A DNA stretch of 64,000 nucleotides from Streptomyces sp. NBC_00536. GTDB lineage: Bacteria > Actinomycetota > Actinomycetes > Streptomycetales > Streptomycetaceae. Positions within the stretch are counted from its first letter, which is position 1. Every line of letters begins with the position of its first letter. Positions 8,403 to 17,595 of this stretch are shown one piece after another. A program made the position numbers and the translations under genes. The stretch lies in contig NZ_CP107819.1 in NCBI RefSeq assembly GCF_036346295.1, positions 5,146,001 to 5,210,000 of the forward strand, given 5' to 3'. Under the pieces are notes generated by a model. That model was not told where the DNA came from and did no database searches. It was given only the letters and a program-made list of their open reading frames with translations.

Positions 8403-9659
8403 GTGAGGACGGACAGCAAGCGGCGCAGGCGTGGCCTCGTGGCCGCAGCGGCGGTGCTCGGTGGGGTACTGGTGCTGTCGGCGTGCAACGGCGGCGACGG
8501 CAAGGCCGCGGGCAGCGGTGACAAGACCAGCAAGTCCCAGGCGGACGTGGACGCGGCCGCCGCGAAGGACACGTCCAAGGCCCGAATAGTCATCGCACCC
8601 AAGGACGGCGCCACCAACGTCGGTCTGAACAACGCCGCCGTGACGGTGAGCGACGGCACGCTCACCAAGGTGGAGCTGAAGACCTCCGAGGGCGGCGCGG
8701 TCGAGGGCAAGATAGCCGCCGACGGCAAGAGCTGGAAGCCCGAGGCAGCGCTCAAGCGCTCCCAGAAGTACTCGCTGTCGGCGTCCGCCAAGGACGCGGG
8801 CGGCAAGGAGGCGCATGAGAACGCCTCCTTCACCACCGTCTCGCCGGAGAACAGCTTCATCGGCTCGTTCACGCCGGACGAGGGTTCGAAGGTCGGCGTG
8901 GGCATGCCGGTCTCGATCGACTTCAACAAGCCGATCAAGGACAAGAAGGCGGTCCAGGCCGCCATCAACGTCTCCTCCAGCAGCGGCCAGGAAGTCGTCG
9001 GCCACTGGTTCGGTGACCAGCGCCTGGACTTCCGTCCGGACCAGTACTGGGCCGCGAACTCCACGGTCACGATGAAGATGAAGCTCGACGGGGTCGAGGG
9101 TTCCCCCGGCGTCGTCGGCGTGCAGGACCGCACCGCGACCTTCCAGATCGGCCGCAGCCAGGTCTCGGAGGTCGACGCGAAGACGAAGAAGATGACCGTC
9201 AAGCGCGACGGCCAGGTCATCAAGACCATCCCGATCTCGGCGGGCTCCCCGGCGAACCCGACCTACAACGGCCAGATGGTGATCTCCGAGAAGTTCAAGG
9301 AGACCCGGATGGACGGCGCCACCGTCGGCTTCAAGGACGGCGACGGCAAGGGCGAGTACGACATCAAGGACGTCCCGCACGCGATGCGGCTGTCCAACTC
9401 GGGCACCTTCATCCACGGCAACTACTGGGGCGACGACTCCATCTTCGGCAGTGCCAACACCAGCCACGGCTGTGTCGGCCTGAACGACGCCAAGGGTGCC
9501 AACGACCCGGACCAGCCCGGCGCGTGGTTCTTCGACAACTCGCTCGTCGGCGACGTCGTCACCGTGGTCAACTCCCCGGACAAGACGATCAAGCCGGACA
9601 ACGGCCTGAACGGCTGGAACCTCAGCTGGGCCGACTGGAAGGCTGGCTCGGCCGTCTGA
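8403..9659 (+). CDS. L,D-transpeptidase lipoprotein (YkuD) with Ig-like domains
   Basis: Probably forms 3-3 cross-links in peptidoglycan or acts on the wall outside the membrane. The start is taken as GTG 8403 because GGAG lies six bases upstream; this gives a clean lipoprotein signal (RRRRG, hydrophobic core, lipobox LSAC). Two immunoglobulin-like domains fill roughly residues 60-260, as in mycobacterial LdtMt2. The catalytic YkuD domain ends with the HGNYW and SHGCVGLN motifs, with Cys357 as nucleophile. In-frame ATGs at 8370 and 8391 are alternative starts. A terminator follows directly. Confidence 0.92.
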   Translation: MRTDSKRRRRGLVAAAAVLGGVLVLSACNGGDGKAAGSGDKTSKSQADVDAAAAKDTSKARIVIAPKDGATNVGLNNAAVTVSDGTLTKVELKTSEGGAVEGKIAADGKSWKPEAALKRSQKYSLSASAKDAGGKEAHENASFTTVSPENSFIGSFTPDEGSKVGVGMPVSIDFNKPIKDKKAVQAAINVSSSSGQEVVGHWFGDQRLDFRPDQYWAANSTVTMKMKLDGVEGSPGVVGVQDRTATFQIGRSQVSEVDAKTKKMTVKRDGQVIKTIPISAGSPANPTYNGQMVISEKFKETRMDGATVGFKDGDGKGEYDIKDVPHAMRLSNSGTFIHGNYWGDDSIFGSANTSHGCVGLNDAKGANDPDQPGAWFFDNSLVGDVVTVVNSPDKTIKPDNGLNGWNLSWADWKAGSAV

Positions 9660-9683
9660 CCGACGCCTTTCTCCACACCGCCG

Positions 9684-9717
9684 ACGGCGGGGAAGCCCTT
9701 CGGGGCCTCCCCGCCGT
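9684..9717. terminator. Hairpin terminator with UUCG loop
   Basis: Inverted repeat ACGGCGGGGAAGCCC / GGGCCTCCCCGCCGT with one mismatch around a TTCG loop, 24 bases after the L,D-transpeptidase stop codon. Confidence 0.85.
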
Positions 9718-9820
9718 TCGCGTTCCGGTTCGTGTTCCGGTTCGCGCCGCGGTTCGTGTTCTCATCCGACTCTTATGCGCCGCTTACCCCGTCATCACGG
9801 CGCGTGCCTAGCTTCGCCCC

Positions 9821-11332
9821 ATGTTCTTCACCTACCTCCGGCGCGAGTTGCGCCGCCGCAGGAAGGCGGCGCTCGTCGTCGCCTCCGGGCTCGCGCTGGG
9901 CATCGCACTCGTCATCGTCGTGACCTCCGTGTCCGCGGGCATGGGGCAGGCGCAGGCCAAGGTCCTCCAGTCCCTCTACGGTCTCGGCACGGACATGACC
10001 GTCACCAAGGCCCAGACCCCGCCGGGCGAGGGCGGCACGGCGCAGCGCCCGCGCTTCAAGTTCGACGCCAAGGACGGGGCCGACGGCGCCACGGGGACCG
10101 AGCAGAGCCACGACATCGTGATGCCGCAGGGCTTCCAGACCCTGGACGCGGCCACCGTCACCAAGGTGTCGGGCCAGCACGGGGTCGCCGACGCCGTCGG
10201 CGGCCTCAGCCTCCAGGTGATGAAGGTCAACGGGCAGTTCAGCCGTGGCCAGTTCAAGCGCGCCGAGGGCTCCGGCCAGGGCGGCGCGCAGGGCGGCCGC
10301 AGCGGCGGCCAGGGCGCGGGCGGCGCGGGCGGTTCGGTGCAGGGCGGCGGTGCCAACTTCGACGTCAACTCCTTCACCGTCTACGGCACCGACGTCGTCA
10401 AGCCGGAACTCGGCCCGCTGACCACCTCCAAGCTCACCTCCGGGCGCACCTTCCAGGCGTCCGAGACCGACGCGGCCGTGGCCGTCGTCGACAGTGCCTA
10501 CGCCACGAAGAACAAGCTGGCCGTCGGGTCCGAGGTCGCCGTCAAGGACACCAAGTTCAAGGTGATCGGCATCGCGACCGCCGACAGCGGCGACGCGGCA
10601 GCCAACCTCTACGTCCCGCTCAAGCAGGCGCAGACCCTAGCCGAGTCCCCGGACAAGATCACCACGGTCTACGTCCAGGCCAAGGACTCGCAGGCGATCG
10701 GCTCCGTCAAGACGGCCATCCAGGCGAACGTCCCCGACACCACCGTCACCACCTCCGCGGACCTCGCCGATACCGTCTCCGGCTCGCTCTCCACGGCCTC
10801 CTCGCTCGCCTCCACCGTCGGCACCTGGCTCTCGTACACGGTCCTCGCCGCCGCGTTCCTCGTCGCCGGTCTGCTCACCTCCTCGGCCGTCAGCCGCCGG
10901 GTGCGCGAATTCGGCACCCTGAAGGCGCTCGGCTGGAAGAGCCGCCGGGTCACCGGCCAGGTCGCCGGAGAAGCCCTGGTCAACGGCCTCATCGGGGGAG
11001 CGCTCGGCATCGGGCTCGGGCTCGGCGCCGCCTACCTGATCACCGCCATCAGCCCCACCCTCACCGCGCAGCTCCCGGGCGGCGGCGGGCGCGGCGCGGG
11101 CGGCGGCGGCCGGGCGGGCGGCTTCGGAGGCGGGGGCGGGGGCGGTGGCTTCGGCGGCGCCCGCCACACCGCGGCCAAGGCCCTGGACGTCGCGCTCACC
11201 GCGCCCGTCTCCCTGTCCACCATCGGCCTCGCCGTCGCCCTCGCGGTGGCGGGCGGCCTGATCGCGGGCGGCTTCGGCGGCTGGCGCGCCTCCCGGCTGC
11301 GCCCGGCGGACGCGCTGCGGCGCGTCGAGTAG
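9821..11332 (+). CDS. ABC transporter permease, MacB/FtsX type
   Basis: A 503-residue membrane protein with one N-terminal membrane segment (after RRRRKAALV), a large extracytoplasmic domain and three C-terminal membrane segments of the FtsX family. The motif SSAVSRRVREFGTLKALGWKSRRV, which contacts the ATPase, sits in the first cytoplasmic loop. Two glycine-rich stretches are unusual: one in the outer domain (about residues 147-185) and one before the last membrane segment (about 420-447). It is followed 124 bases later by its ATPase gene. The exporter probably handles a peptide, lipid or antimicrobial compound; the cargo cannot be read from sequence. Confidence 0.88.
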   Translation: MFFTYLRRELRRRRKAALVVASGLALGIALVIVVTSVSAGMGQAQAKVLQSLYGLGTDMTVTKAQTPPGEGGTAQRPRFKFDAKDGADGATGTEQSHDIVMPQGFQTLDAATVTKVSGQHGVADAVGGLSLQVMKVNGQFSRGQFKRAEGSGQGGAQGGRSGGQGAGGAGGSVQGGGANFDVNSFTVYGTDVVKPELGPLTTSKLTSGRTFQASETDAAVAVVDSAYATKNKLAVGSEVAVKDTKFKVIGIATADSGDAAANLYVPLKQAQTLAESPDKITTVYVQAKDSQAIGSVKTAIQANVPDTTVTTSADLADTVSGSLSTASSLASTVGTWLSYTVLAAAFLVAGLLTSSAVSRRVREFGTLKALGWKSRRVTGQVAGEALVNGLIGGALGIGLGLGAAYLITAISPTLTAQLPGGGGRGAGGGGRAGGFGGGGGGGGFGGARHTAAKALDVALTAPVSLSTIGLAVALAVAGGLIAGGFGGWRASRLRPADALRRVE

Positions 11333-11456
11333 GCCAGCCGGGCGGGCCCTGCCCCTGCACGGCCCGCCCGGTCCCCGGCCCCGACCGGTCCGCCCCGACC
11401 GGCCCCGCGCCGCCGAGCGCGCGCACTGGCGAACGTACGAGAGGAACCCACGCACG

Positions 11457-12134
11457 ATGTACCAGCTCACGGGTGTCACCAAGAACTACAAGCGCGGCAA
11501 GGACACCGTCGCCGCGCTCGACGGGGTGGACCTGACCATCGAGGACGGCGGCCGGCTCGTCATCCAGGGCCCCACCGGCGGCGGCAAGTCCACCCTGCTG
11601 CAGATGCTCGGCGGACTCGACCGGCCCACCTCCGGTTCCGTCGTACTGGACGGTGTGGACCTGGGAGCCGTCTCGGAGGCCCGGCTGACCCGGGTCCGGG
11701 CGGAGAACATCGGCTTCGTCTTCCAGTCCTTCAACCTCATCCCCACCCTCACCGCGCAGGAGAACGTCGAGACGGCGCTCGTCCCGCTCGGTCTCAAGGC
11801 GAAGCAGCGGCGCGAACAGGCCGCCGAGGCACTCGATTCGGTCGGTCTGGCCGAGCGGATGGGCCATCTGCCGGGCGAGCTGTCCGGCGGCCAGCAGCAG
11901 CGCGTCGCCATCGCCCGCGCGCTGGTGAAGAAGCCGAAGGTGCTGCTGGCCGACGAGCCGACCGGCAACCTCGACGAGTCCATGCGGGACGAGGTGATGG
12001 ACCTGCTGGAAGGGCTGTGGAAGGAACACGGCCTCACCTTCGTGATGGTGACCCACGACAGCGCGCTCGCGAAGCGGGCACCCCGGCTGGCGACGATCCG
12101 GCGGGGCCGGGTCACGGTGACCGAGAACGTCTGA
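11457..12134 (+). CDS. ABC transporter ATP-binding protein, MacB/LolD type
   Basis: The 225-residue ATPase partner of the upstream permease. Walker A is GPTGGGKST, the Q-loop is in [18 protein letters not shown], the signature is [15 protein letters not shown], Walker B is [12 protein letters not shown] and the H-loop is MVTHD. These put it in the LolD/MacB subgroup that pairs with FtsX-type permeases. A GAGAGGAA ribosome-binding site lies just ahead of the ATG. Confidence 0.92.
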   Translation: MYQLTGVTKNYKRGKDTVAALDGVDLTIEDGGRLVIQGPTGGGKSTLLQMLGGLDRPTSGSVVLDGVDLGAVSEARLTRVRAENIGFVFQSFNLIPTLTAQENVETALVPLGLKAKQRREQAAEALDSVGLAERMGHLPGELSGGQQQRVAIARALVKKPKVLLADEPTGNLDESMRDEVMDLLEGLWKEHGLTFVMVTHDSALAKRAPRLATIRRGRVTVTENV

Positions 12135-12208
12135 ACCGGGCGGAAAGCCGCTGAAAAGCCGTGGAAAAGGCTTGGCGGCGGGCGGCGGGGCGGAGTTACG
12201 GTCGCCGG

Positions 12209-13249
12209 ATGACCGAACCCCTGCACGGATCCGCCGAGGCCTACGGGCCCGCCGCCGGATCCGGACCCGCTCCCGCCCCCGTCGTCCCGCTGCTCTCCGT
12301 ACCGCCGACCGTCGCCGAACTCGGCGCGTGGACGCGGCTGTTGGGTGCCGTGTACGCGGCGGACCTGCCCGCGGTGCCCGCGCCGAGCCTGGTCGAGGTG
12401 ACCGGGCGGCTCGGCGTCCCCTCGATCCGGGGGCGCTCCGTACAGTGGGCGATCGCGGGCGCGGACGGCGAAATCGACGGCGCCGCCGCGCTGTTGCTGT
12501 TCACCGACGAGGGCAATACGCACGGCGCCTACCTGGATGTCCTCGCCGTCCGCCCCTCCGCCCGCCGCCGCGGTCTCGGCCGCGCCCTGTGGGAAGCGGT
12601 CCGGGCCGAACTCCTCGCCCAGGGGCGTACGTCGGTCTCCTCCAGCGTCGAACCGGGCACACCTGCGGGGCAGTTCGCGACCGGGCTCGGCTTCGAGAAC
12701 GTCCTGCCGATGGGCTGGCACGTGCAGCGGGTCCCCGCCGGTCCGGTCGAGGAGCCCGAAGTCCCCGCCGGTTACCGGCTCGTGAGCTGGAGCGGCGAGA
12801 CCCCCGACGCGTGGGCCGAGGCCTCGGCCGTCGCGCACGGCGCGATGGAGGACGCGCCGATGGGTGACCTGGACGAGCGGGCCCCGACCTGGACCGGGGA
12901 GCGGGTGCGCTCGGCGCAGCGGCTGGTCGTGGACCGGGGCGGGGTGATCCTCTCGGTGGCCGCGCTGACCGACTCCGGCGAGATGGCGGCGTACACCGAA
13001 CTGGTCTTCGCCGATCCGGCGGACACCCGGGCGATGCAGTACGACACGGTCGTGGTCCCCGCGCACCGGGGCCGGGGCCTGGGGCGGCTGGTCAAGCGGC
13101 GGATGCTGGCGGACGCGGTGGCGGCGTACCCGGAGCTGCGGGAGATCGCGACGACGGTCGCGGACGAGAACGCGCCGATGATCGCCGTGAACGAGGCCCT
13201 GGGCTACCGGCGCGAGCGCGACGTGGCCCTGTTCCAGCTCAAGCTCTAG
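12209..13249 (+). CDS. Tandem GNAT acetyltransferase family protein
   Basis: A 346-residue protein with two GNAT folds. The first contains the acetyl-CoA loop VRPSARRRGLGRALWEAV at about residue 115. The second contains VVVPAHRGRGLGRLVKRRM at about 285 and ends [19 protein letters not shown]. Double-GNAT proteins of this layout are common in Streptomyces; the acceptor substrate is unknown. The last two bases of its stop overlap the stop of the opposing XRE gene within the sequence CTAG. Confidence 0.85.
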   Translation: MTEPLHGSAEAYGPAAGSGPAPAPVVPLLSVPPTVAELGAWTRLLGAVYAADLPAVPAPSLVEVTGRLGVPSIRGRSVQWAIAGADGEIDGAAALLLFTDEGNTHGAYLDVLAVRPSARRRGLGRALWEAVRAELLAQGRTSVSSSVEPGTPAGQFATGLGFENVLPMGWHVQRVPAGPVEEPEVPAGYRLVSWSGETPDAWAEASAVAHGAMEDAPMGDLDERAPTWTGERVRSAQRLVVDRGGVILSVAALTDSGEMAAYTELVFADPADTRAMQYDTVVVPAHRGRGLGRLVKRRMLADAVAAYPELREIATTVADENAPMIAVNEALGYRRERDVALFQLKL

Positions 13250-14199
13250 GCCTTCGACGAAGGGGCGGACGGGGCGGACGGGGCCGACGGGGCGGTGGAC
13301 GACGGGTCCGGCGCGGCCCAGGAGCCGAGCAGGCGCAGCGCGTCCGCCGAGGCCGATCCCGGCTCCGCGTGATAGGTGACCAGGGACTGCTCCGGATTGT
13401 CCGGGAAGGTCAGCGTCTCGAAGCCCAGGATGAGCGACCCCACGAGCGGGTGGTTGAGCAGCTTCGTGCCGTGCGCCTTGTTGTGCACGGTGTGCTCCGC
13501 CCACAGCTGGCGGAACTCCGCGTTCTTCACGGAGAGTTCGCCGACCAGCGCGGACAGCTGGGGGTCGTCGGGGTACTGGCCCGCGTACAGCCGCAGGTTG
13601 CTGACCACCTCGCACGCCCGGCACTCCCAGTCGGCGTACAGCTCGGCGGTCGCCGGGTCGAGGAACACCATCCGCACCAGATTGCGCTCCTGCGGGGGCA
13701 GCGCGCCGAAGTCCCCGAAGACGGCCCGCGCCATCCGGTTCCAGCCGACGACGTCCTGGCGCCGCCCGACGATGTACGCCGGTACGCCGTCCAGCGCGTC
13801 CAGCAGCCGCAGCAGCTCCGGCCGGACCTTCTCGGGGCGGTGGCTCTGGCCCTGGCGGCGCTTGCGGGCCTTGGGCCGGGCGAGGTGGGTGAGGTGCGTG
13901 TACTGGGTGTCGTCCAGGCGCAGGGCGCGGGCGAGGGCGTCCAGGACCTCCGCCGACACGTTCTGGCCCTGCCCCTGCTCCAGGCGCGTGTAGTAGGCGA
14001 CCGAGACCCCGGCCAGCTGGGCCAGTTCCTCGCGGCGCAGGCCCGGGACCCGGCGGTGGCGCCCGTAATCGGGCAGGCCCACGTCCTCGGGGCGCAGCCG
14101 CGCCCGGCAGGAACGCAGGAACTCGCCGAGCTCGCTGCGCGGGCTGGTGCGCTGGTCGGCCCGCCGGTCGTCGGGTCGCTGGTCGTCGGCCTGGTCCAT
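13246..14199 (-). CDS. XRE family regulator with MmyB-like C-terminal domain
   Basis: A 317-residue regulator. The helix-turn-helix spans about residues 40-90 ([23 protein letters not shown]) and is followed by the MmyB-type ligand-binding domain ([24 protein letters not shown]). Such regulators often control a divergently transcribed oxidoreductase and may sense a fatty-acyl or similar ligand. Here the divergent gene is a zinc alcohol dehydrogenase. The C-terminus is a simple repeat of Ala-Pro-Ser. The start at ATG 14199 was chosen because the upstream frame is low-complexity. Confidence 0.87.
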   Translation of the reverse strand: MDQADDQRPDDRRADQRTSPRSELGEFLRSCRARLRPEDVGLPDYGRHRRVPGLRREELAQLAGVSVAYYTRLEQGQGQNVSAEVLDALARALRLDDTQYTHLTHLARPKARKRRQGQSHRPEKVRPELLRLLDALDGVPAYIVGRRQDVVGWNRMARAVFGDFGALPPQERNLVRMVFLDPATAELYADWECRACEVVSNLRLYAGQYPDDPQLSALVGELSVKNAEFRQLWAEHTVHNKAHGTKLLNHPLVGSLILGFETLTFPDNPEQSLVTYHAEPGSASADALRLLGSWAAPDPSSTAPSAPSAPSAPSSKA

Positions 14200-14247
14200 C
14201 CGTCCAGTATCCCCGGGTCGGGGGGCCGGGGGCGGCCGTGAGCCTGA

Positions 14248-14290
14248 CCCCGCCAGGGGTAGGTTCGCCAGTCCTAGCCCCGACAGGGGT
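14248..14290. promoter_or_regulatory. Paired palindromic operator between XRE and alcohol dehydrogenase genes
   Basis: Two short palindromes with the same core lie in the divergent intergenic region: ACCCCGCCAGGGGT at 14247-14260 and CCCCGACAGGGG at 14278-14289. Their spacing is 30 bases, about three helical turns, so two regulator dimers could bind the same DNA face. The likely binder is the adjacent XRE/MmyB-type protein. Confidence 0.65.
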
Positions 14291-14381
14291 CTGGGTGCGC
14301 GGCCGGTCACGAGGCATCGTTTCCTCAGCACCACACACGCATCACGTACACCCCACGCGCACTCTTCAAGGAGCACCTCCC

Positions 14382-15452
14382 GTGCCGAACCCCACCGCTG
14401 CCGTGTCCGTCCCCACCCGGGTCGCCGCCTACGCGGCCCCCGCCCCCAAGGCCCCGCTGGAGCGCACCACCGTGCCGCGCCGCCCGGTCGGCGAACACGA
14501 CGTCCTCATCGAGATCAAGTACTCCGGCATCTGCCACTCGGACATCCACCAGGCCCGCGACGGCTGGGGCGAGGGCATCTTCCCGATGGTCCCGGGCCAC
14601 GAGATCGCGGGCATCGTGACCGCGACCGGCCCCGGTGTGACCAAGTTCGCCGTCGGCGACCGGGTGGGCGTCGGCTGCTTCGTCGATTCCTGCGGGGAGT
14701 GCGTCAACTGCGTACAGGGCCAGGACCAGTTCTGCGAGCGCGGCGCGACCGGCACGTACAACGCGACCGGCACCGACGGCGAGCCGACGTACGGCGGTTA
14801 CTCCACCCACATCGTGGTCGCCGAGAGCCACACCCTGCGCATCCCGGACGGCATAGCCCTCGACGTGGCCGCGCCGCTGCTGTGCGCGGGCATCACCCTC
14901 TACTCGCCGCTCAAGCGCTGGGGCGCGGGCCCTGGCAAGAAGGTCGCCATCGTCGGCCTGGGCGGCCTCGGGCACATGGGCGTCAAGATCGCCGCGGCGC
15001 TCGGTGCCGAGGTGACCGTCCTGTCGCAGACGCTGCGGAAGCAGGCGGACGGCCTGGAGCTGGGCGCCGCGCACTTCCACGCCACGAACGACCCGGCGAC
15101 CTTCACGGAGCTGGCCGGCACCTTCGACCTCATCGTCTCGACGGTCTCGGCGCCGCTGGACCTGGGCGCGTACCTCGGCCTGCTGAAGGTGGAAGGCGCT
15201 CTGGTGAACGTCGGCGCCCCCGAGGAGCCGGTGTCGCTCAACCTGTTCTCGGTCATCGGCGGCAACAAGACGCTGGCCGGCTCGATGATCGGCGGGATCC
15301 CGCAGATCCAGGAAATGCTGGACTTCTGCGCCGCGCACGGCCTGGGCGCGGAGATCGAACTGATCAGCGCCGACCAGATCAACGAGGCCTACGGCCGGGT
15401 AGAGGCGAGCGACGTCCGCTACCGCTTCGTCATCGACGCGTCGACGATCTGA
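14382..15452 (+). CDS. Zinc-dependent alcohol dehydrogenase, NAD(P)-dependent
   Basis: A 356-residue medium-chain dehydrogenase. The catalytic zinc site shows as GICHSDIHQ and PGHEIAG; the structural zinc site is the four-cysteine cluster in [16 protein letters not shown]. The Rossmann motif is [11 protein letters not shown]. It resembles the YahK/cinnamyl-alcohol type, which usually reduces aldehydes. The GTG start at 14382 has AAGGAG placed correctly upstream. The gene is divergent from an XRE regulator and probably under its control. Confidence 0.93.
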   Translation: MPNPTAAVSVPTRVAAYAAPAPKAPLERTTVPRRPVGEHDVLIEIKYSGICHSDIHQARDGWGEGIFPMVPGHEIAGIVTATGPGVTKFAVGDRVGVGCFVDSCGECVNCVQGQDQFCERGATGTYNATGTDGEPTYGGYSTHIVVAESHTLRIPDGIALDVAAPLLCAGITLYSPLKRWGAGPGKKVAIVGLGGLGHMGVKIAAALGAEVTVLSQTLRKQADGLELGAAHFHATNDPATFTELAGTFDLIVSTVSAPLDLGAYLGLLKVEGALVNVGAPEEPVSLNLFSVIGGNKTLAGSMIGGIPQIQEMLDFCAAHGLGAEIELISADQINEAYGRVEASDVRYRFVIDASTI

Positions 15453-15558
15453 CCGCTGTCCGACGACGATCCGGCGTCGTAGATCGACGGGCGGCCTCCG
15501 CGAAGCTGGGGGAGGATGTCCTCAATGCCCCATTCAGTCGGGGCAGTCGAGGATGTGA

Positions 15559-15912
15559 GTGACAGTGGTATTGCAGTGGATCGACGCGGGGGACGAACTT
15601 CCGGAGACCGGCTCGGGGGTACTGGGAGCGGTCGCCGGCCGCTACGCGAAGGGTCCGGGATCGGACTTCTGGGTGGTGCTGCCGATGCGGTTCCTGGAGC
15701 GGCACGTGAGCGAAACGAACGGCCGTGAGTTCCAGGACTGCTTCCTGGACCGCGGGGGCGTCATCCGCTTCCCGTACGACGCCCCGGGCCCGGCGTCCCC
15801 GGAGGGCGTCACCCACTGGGCCTACCTCCCCGCCCTCCCGGGCACGGCCTTCAACCACCTCGTCGGCCACACGGTGGCCCCGTCCCTCCAGGCGGCCTTC
15901 GGCCTCCTGTGA
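15559..15912 (+). CDS. Small protein resembling DUF551
   Basis: A 117-residue protein with the layout of DUF551-like proteins: an N-terminal WIDAGDELPETG segment and a C-terminal THWAYLPALP segment. Members are found in phages and bacterial accessory regions with no known activity. The GTG start follows the alcohol dehydrogenase by about 100 bases of sequence in which I see no feature. Confidence 0.65.
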   Translation: MTVVLQWIDAGDELPETGSGVLGAVAGRYAKGPGSDFWVVLPMRFLERHVSETNGREFQDCFLDRGGVIRFPYDAPGPASPEGVTHWAYLPALPGTAFNHLVGHTVAPSLQAAFGLL

Positions 15913-15923
15913 CCGACCGTTTC

Positions 15924-16196
15924 TCAGAGGGCGTCGAACGGTGGAACGATCCGCACGACGACGATCAGCTCTTTGCGCGGCGCGGCGAGGAAGTAGAACC
16001 AGCCGTCAGCGGCGTCCATCTGGCGCAGGCCGCCGGGATGGGGCCCGATGCCCAACTCCCCCACGTCGATGCCCATACCTGCCAGGTCGACGAGCTGCCC
16101 CACGAGGCGCTCGACCTCCGCGATGACATGGGCTGGCAGTCCACCCGTGACGTGCGCGCGATCGGGGTCGTACTCCCAGCGCCACCCGGCCGTCAC
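15924..16196 (-). CDS. RelE-like toxin candidate
   Basis: A 90-residue protein (WRWEYDPDRAHVTGGLP...) with the length and strand-rich C-terminus of RelE/ParE-type proteins (GWFYFLAAPRKELIVVVRIVPP). Its GTG start overlaps the stop of the upstream gene by four bases (GTGA). That coupling and the partner's size suggest a toxin-antitoxin pair. Key RelE catalytic residues cannot be placed with confidence, so the toxin call rests on size, fold impression and context. Confidence 0.6.
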   Translation of the reverse strand: MTAGWRWEYDPDRAHVTGGLPAHVIAEVERLVGQLVDLAGMGIDVGELGIGPHPGGLRQMDAADGWFYFLAAPRKELIVVVRIVPPFDAL

Positions 16197-16546
16197 GGCC
16201 GGGTGGCCGCGACGGCCGCGTGGGCTGCGTCGAGGATCTTGCCGATCTCCGATGCGGCTGTGCGGACCTGTGCGACGTCGCCGGTGGCCGCCACGTCCTC
16301 CCAGCGCCGGAGTTCCGCGGCCCACCGCGGCCGACGCTGGATCTCCACGTGGATCGCCCACTGGGCGATGAACCGCCGCAAGGGGGCGAGGTCCGAGCCC
16401 TGCCGGGCCTGGTCGGCGGCCCGGTCCAGCTCCCGCGTGAACACGGGAAGGGCGGCGGGGGAAATCTGCGCCACTGCCTGGCGCAGGGCCGTCACCGTCG
16501 ACGGCGGCCGTGGAATCAGCGGCTGGTCGGCGGCGGGCGTGGTCAT
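16193..16546 (-). CDS. Putative antitoxin, DUF6247-like
   Basis: A 117-residue, mainly helical protein without a clear DNA-binding motif. It resembles Streptomyces proteins I know as DUF6247, often found before a RelE-like gene. The start at ATG 16546 is supported by GGGAG five bases upstream. It overlaps the next gene by GTGA, so the two are translated together. The role as antitoxin is inferred from order and size. Confidence 0.6.
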   Translation of the reverse strand: MTTPAADQPLIPRPPSTVTALRQAVAQISPAALPVFTRELDRAADQARQGSDLAPLRRFIAQWAIHVEIQRRPRWAAELRRWEDVAATGDVAQVRTAASEIGKILDAAHAAVAATRP

Positions 16547-16673
16547 CGATGCTCCCATGGGCGAGATTCTGTACCCCGCGGCCAGACTAACCGGCGCGAT
16601 GCCGGCCCCGCCCCTCGAAAGGGTGAGTCTGGATGATCCCAGTAGTCTGCGGTGACGAGGCGGAGGGGTGGGC

Positions 16674-17084
16674 GTGGGGCCTGAGCGGGGGTTCTCCGAT
16701 GGAACGGAGGCCGGGCTGGAGCCGGTTCGGCGGCACTTCCGTGGGCCGGGGTGCCGGATTGACGTGGGGCCCGGCTGGCGGTCGCTCGTGCTGGCCTGTC
16801 ACGCGGCGGTCGTGGCGGAGTTCCCCGAGTATGAGCTGCTGGCGGTGAAGCAGAAGTGGGCGGTCCTGGCGTTCCAGGCCTTCCCCCGCCCCTGGCGGCC
16901 CGGGGGTGACTGGACGCTTGCCGAAGCCGCCCGGCTCGGGGAGCTGGTGAGCGAGTTTAGCGGGCGCAGCGAGACCGTTTGTGAGCGCTGTGGTGCGGTG
17001 GGCCGGCTCCGGGAATCGCGTCCGGTGGAGCTGACCCTCTGCGACGCGTGCGAGTCGGCCGTCGGGGTGGACGGCCGGTTCTGA
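16674..17084 (+). CDS. Small protein with C-terminal four-cysteine zinc ribbon
   Basis: A protein of about 136 residues. The C-terminal 35 residues contain CERCGAVG and CDACESA, a CxxC pair arrangement typical of a zinc ribbon. The N-terminal part is unlike anything I recognise. GTG 16674 is the preferred start because GGAGG lies seven bases upstream; GTG 16668 is also in frame. Function unknown; nucleic-acid or protein binding is possible. Confidence 0.65.
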   Translation: MGPERGFSDGTEAGLEPVRRHFRGPGCRIDVGPGWRSLVLACHAAVVAEFPEYELLAVKQKWAVLAFQAFPRPWRPGGDWTLAEAARLGELVSEFSGRSETVCERCGAVGRLRESRPVELTLCDACESAVGVDGRF

Positions 17085-17100
17085 TCCGGCCGTGCTTCCG

Positions 17101-17595
17101 CTACGCCCCCGCGGGCCACTCGTACGTGTAGCGGTTCGCCGAGCGGTCGAAGGTCACGGTGGTGGCGTGCGGGGGGAGGGCGTACTCCTCCTCGGTCCAG
17201 CGGAGCACGGCGGCCGCCAGGGCTTCCGGCTGGAAGTCCGCCTCCGGGAACAGGACGCGGTGGACCGTGACGAGGGTGTGGCCGGCCGGGGCGCGGGAGG
17301 CCAGGGCCGGGGCGGCCAGGCGCAGGCCGTGGCGGAGCCAGTCGGCTTCCTCGGCGTGCAGCCGGCAGCCCCGGCGGTCCGTGGGCGGGTGGGTGCGGAC
17401 GGGGGTGGTGTCGAGCCACACCCCGTCCGCGATCCGTTCGCCCCGGGCGGGGGGATCCGCGGACGTGGTTCCCGAGGCCGTCAGGTCGATGCACATGCCC
17501 CATGCGCCGCGCAGGACCCGGTACCGGGTGGTGCGCGGCGCCTCGGGCAGCGGCGCCTCAGGCAGCACCGCCTCGGGCAGCGGAGCCTCAGGCAC
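17101..17595 (-). CDS. Protein of unknown function downstream of msrA
   Basis: A protein of about 164 residues. The N-terminus is a short repeat ([19 protein letters not shown]) encoded by a 15-base tandem repeat at about 17537-17595. The rest looks globular ([18 protein letters not shown]...[21 protein letters not shown]). The chosen GTG 17595 overlaps the msrA stop by eight bases; GTG 17622 would add nine Arg-rich residues. No family recognised. Confidence 0.65.
   Translation of the reverse strand: MPEAPLPEAVLPEAPLPEAPRTTRYRVLRGAWGMCIDLTASGTTSADPPARGERIADGVWLDTTPVRTHPPTDRRGCRLHAEEADWLRHGLRLAAPALASRAPAGHTLVTVHRVLFPEADFQPEALAAAVLRWTEEEYALPPHATTVTFDRSANRYTYEWPAGA

Noticed and set aside
11486..14338. 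A 950-codon minus-strand frame across the ABC ATPase, GNAT and XRE genes
   Set aside because: It lies antisense to well-supported genes, is low complexity in composition and has no recognisable domain.
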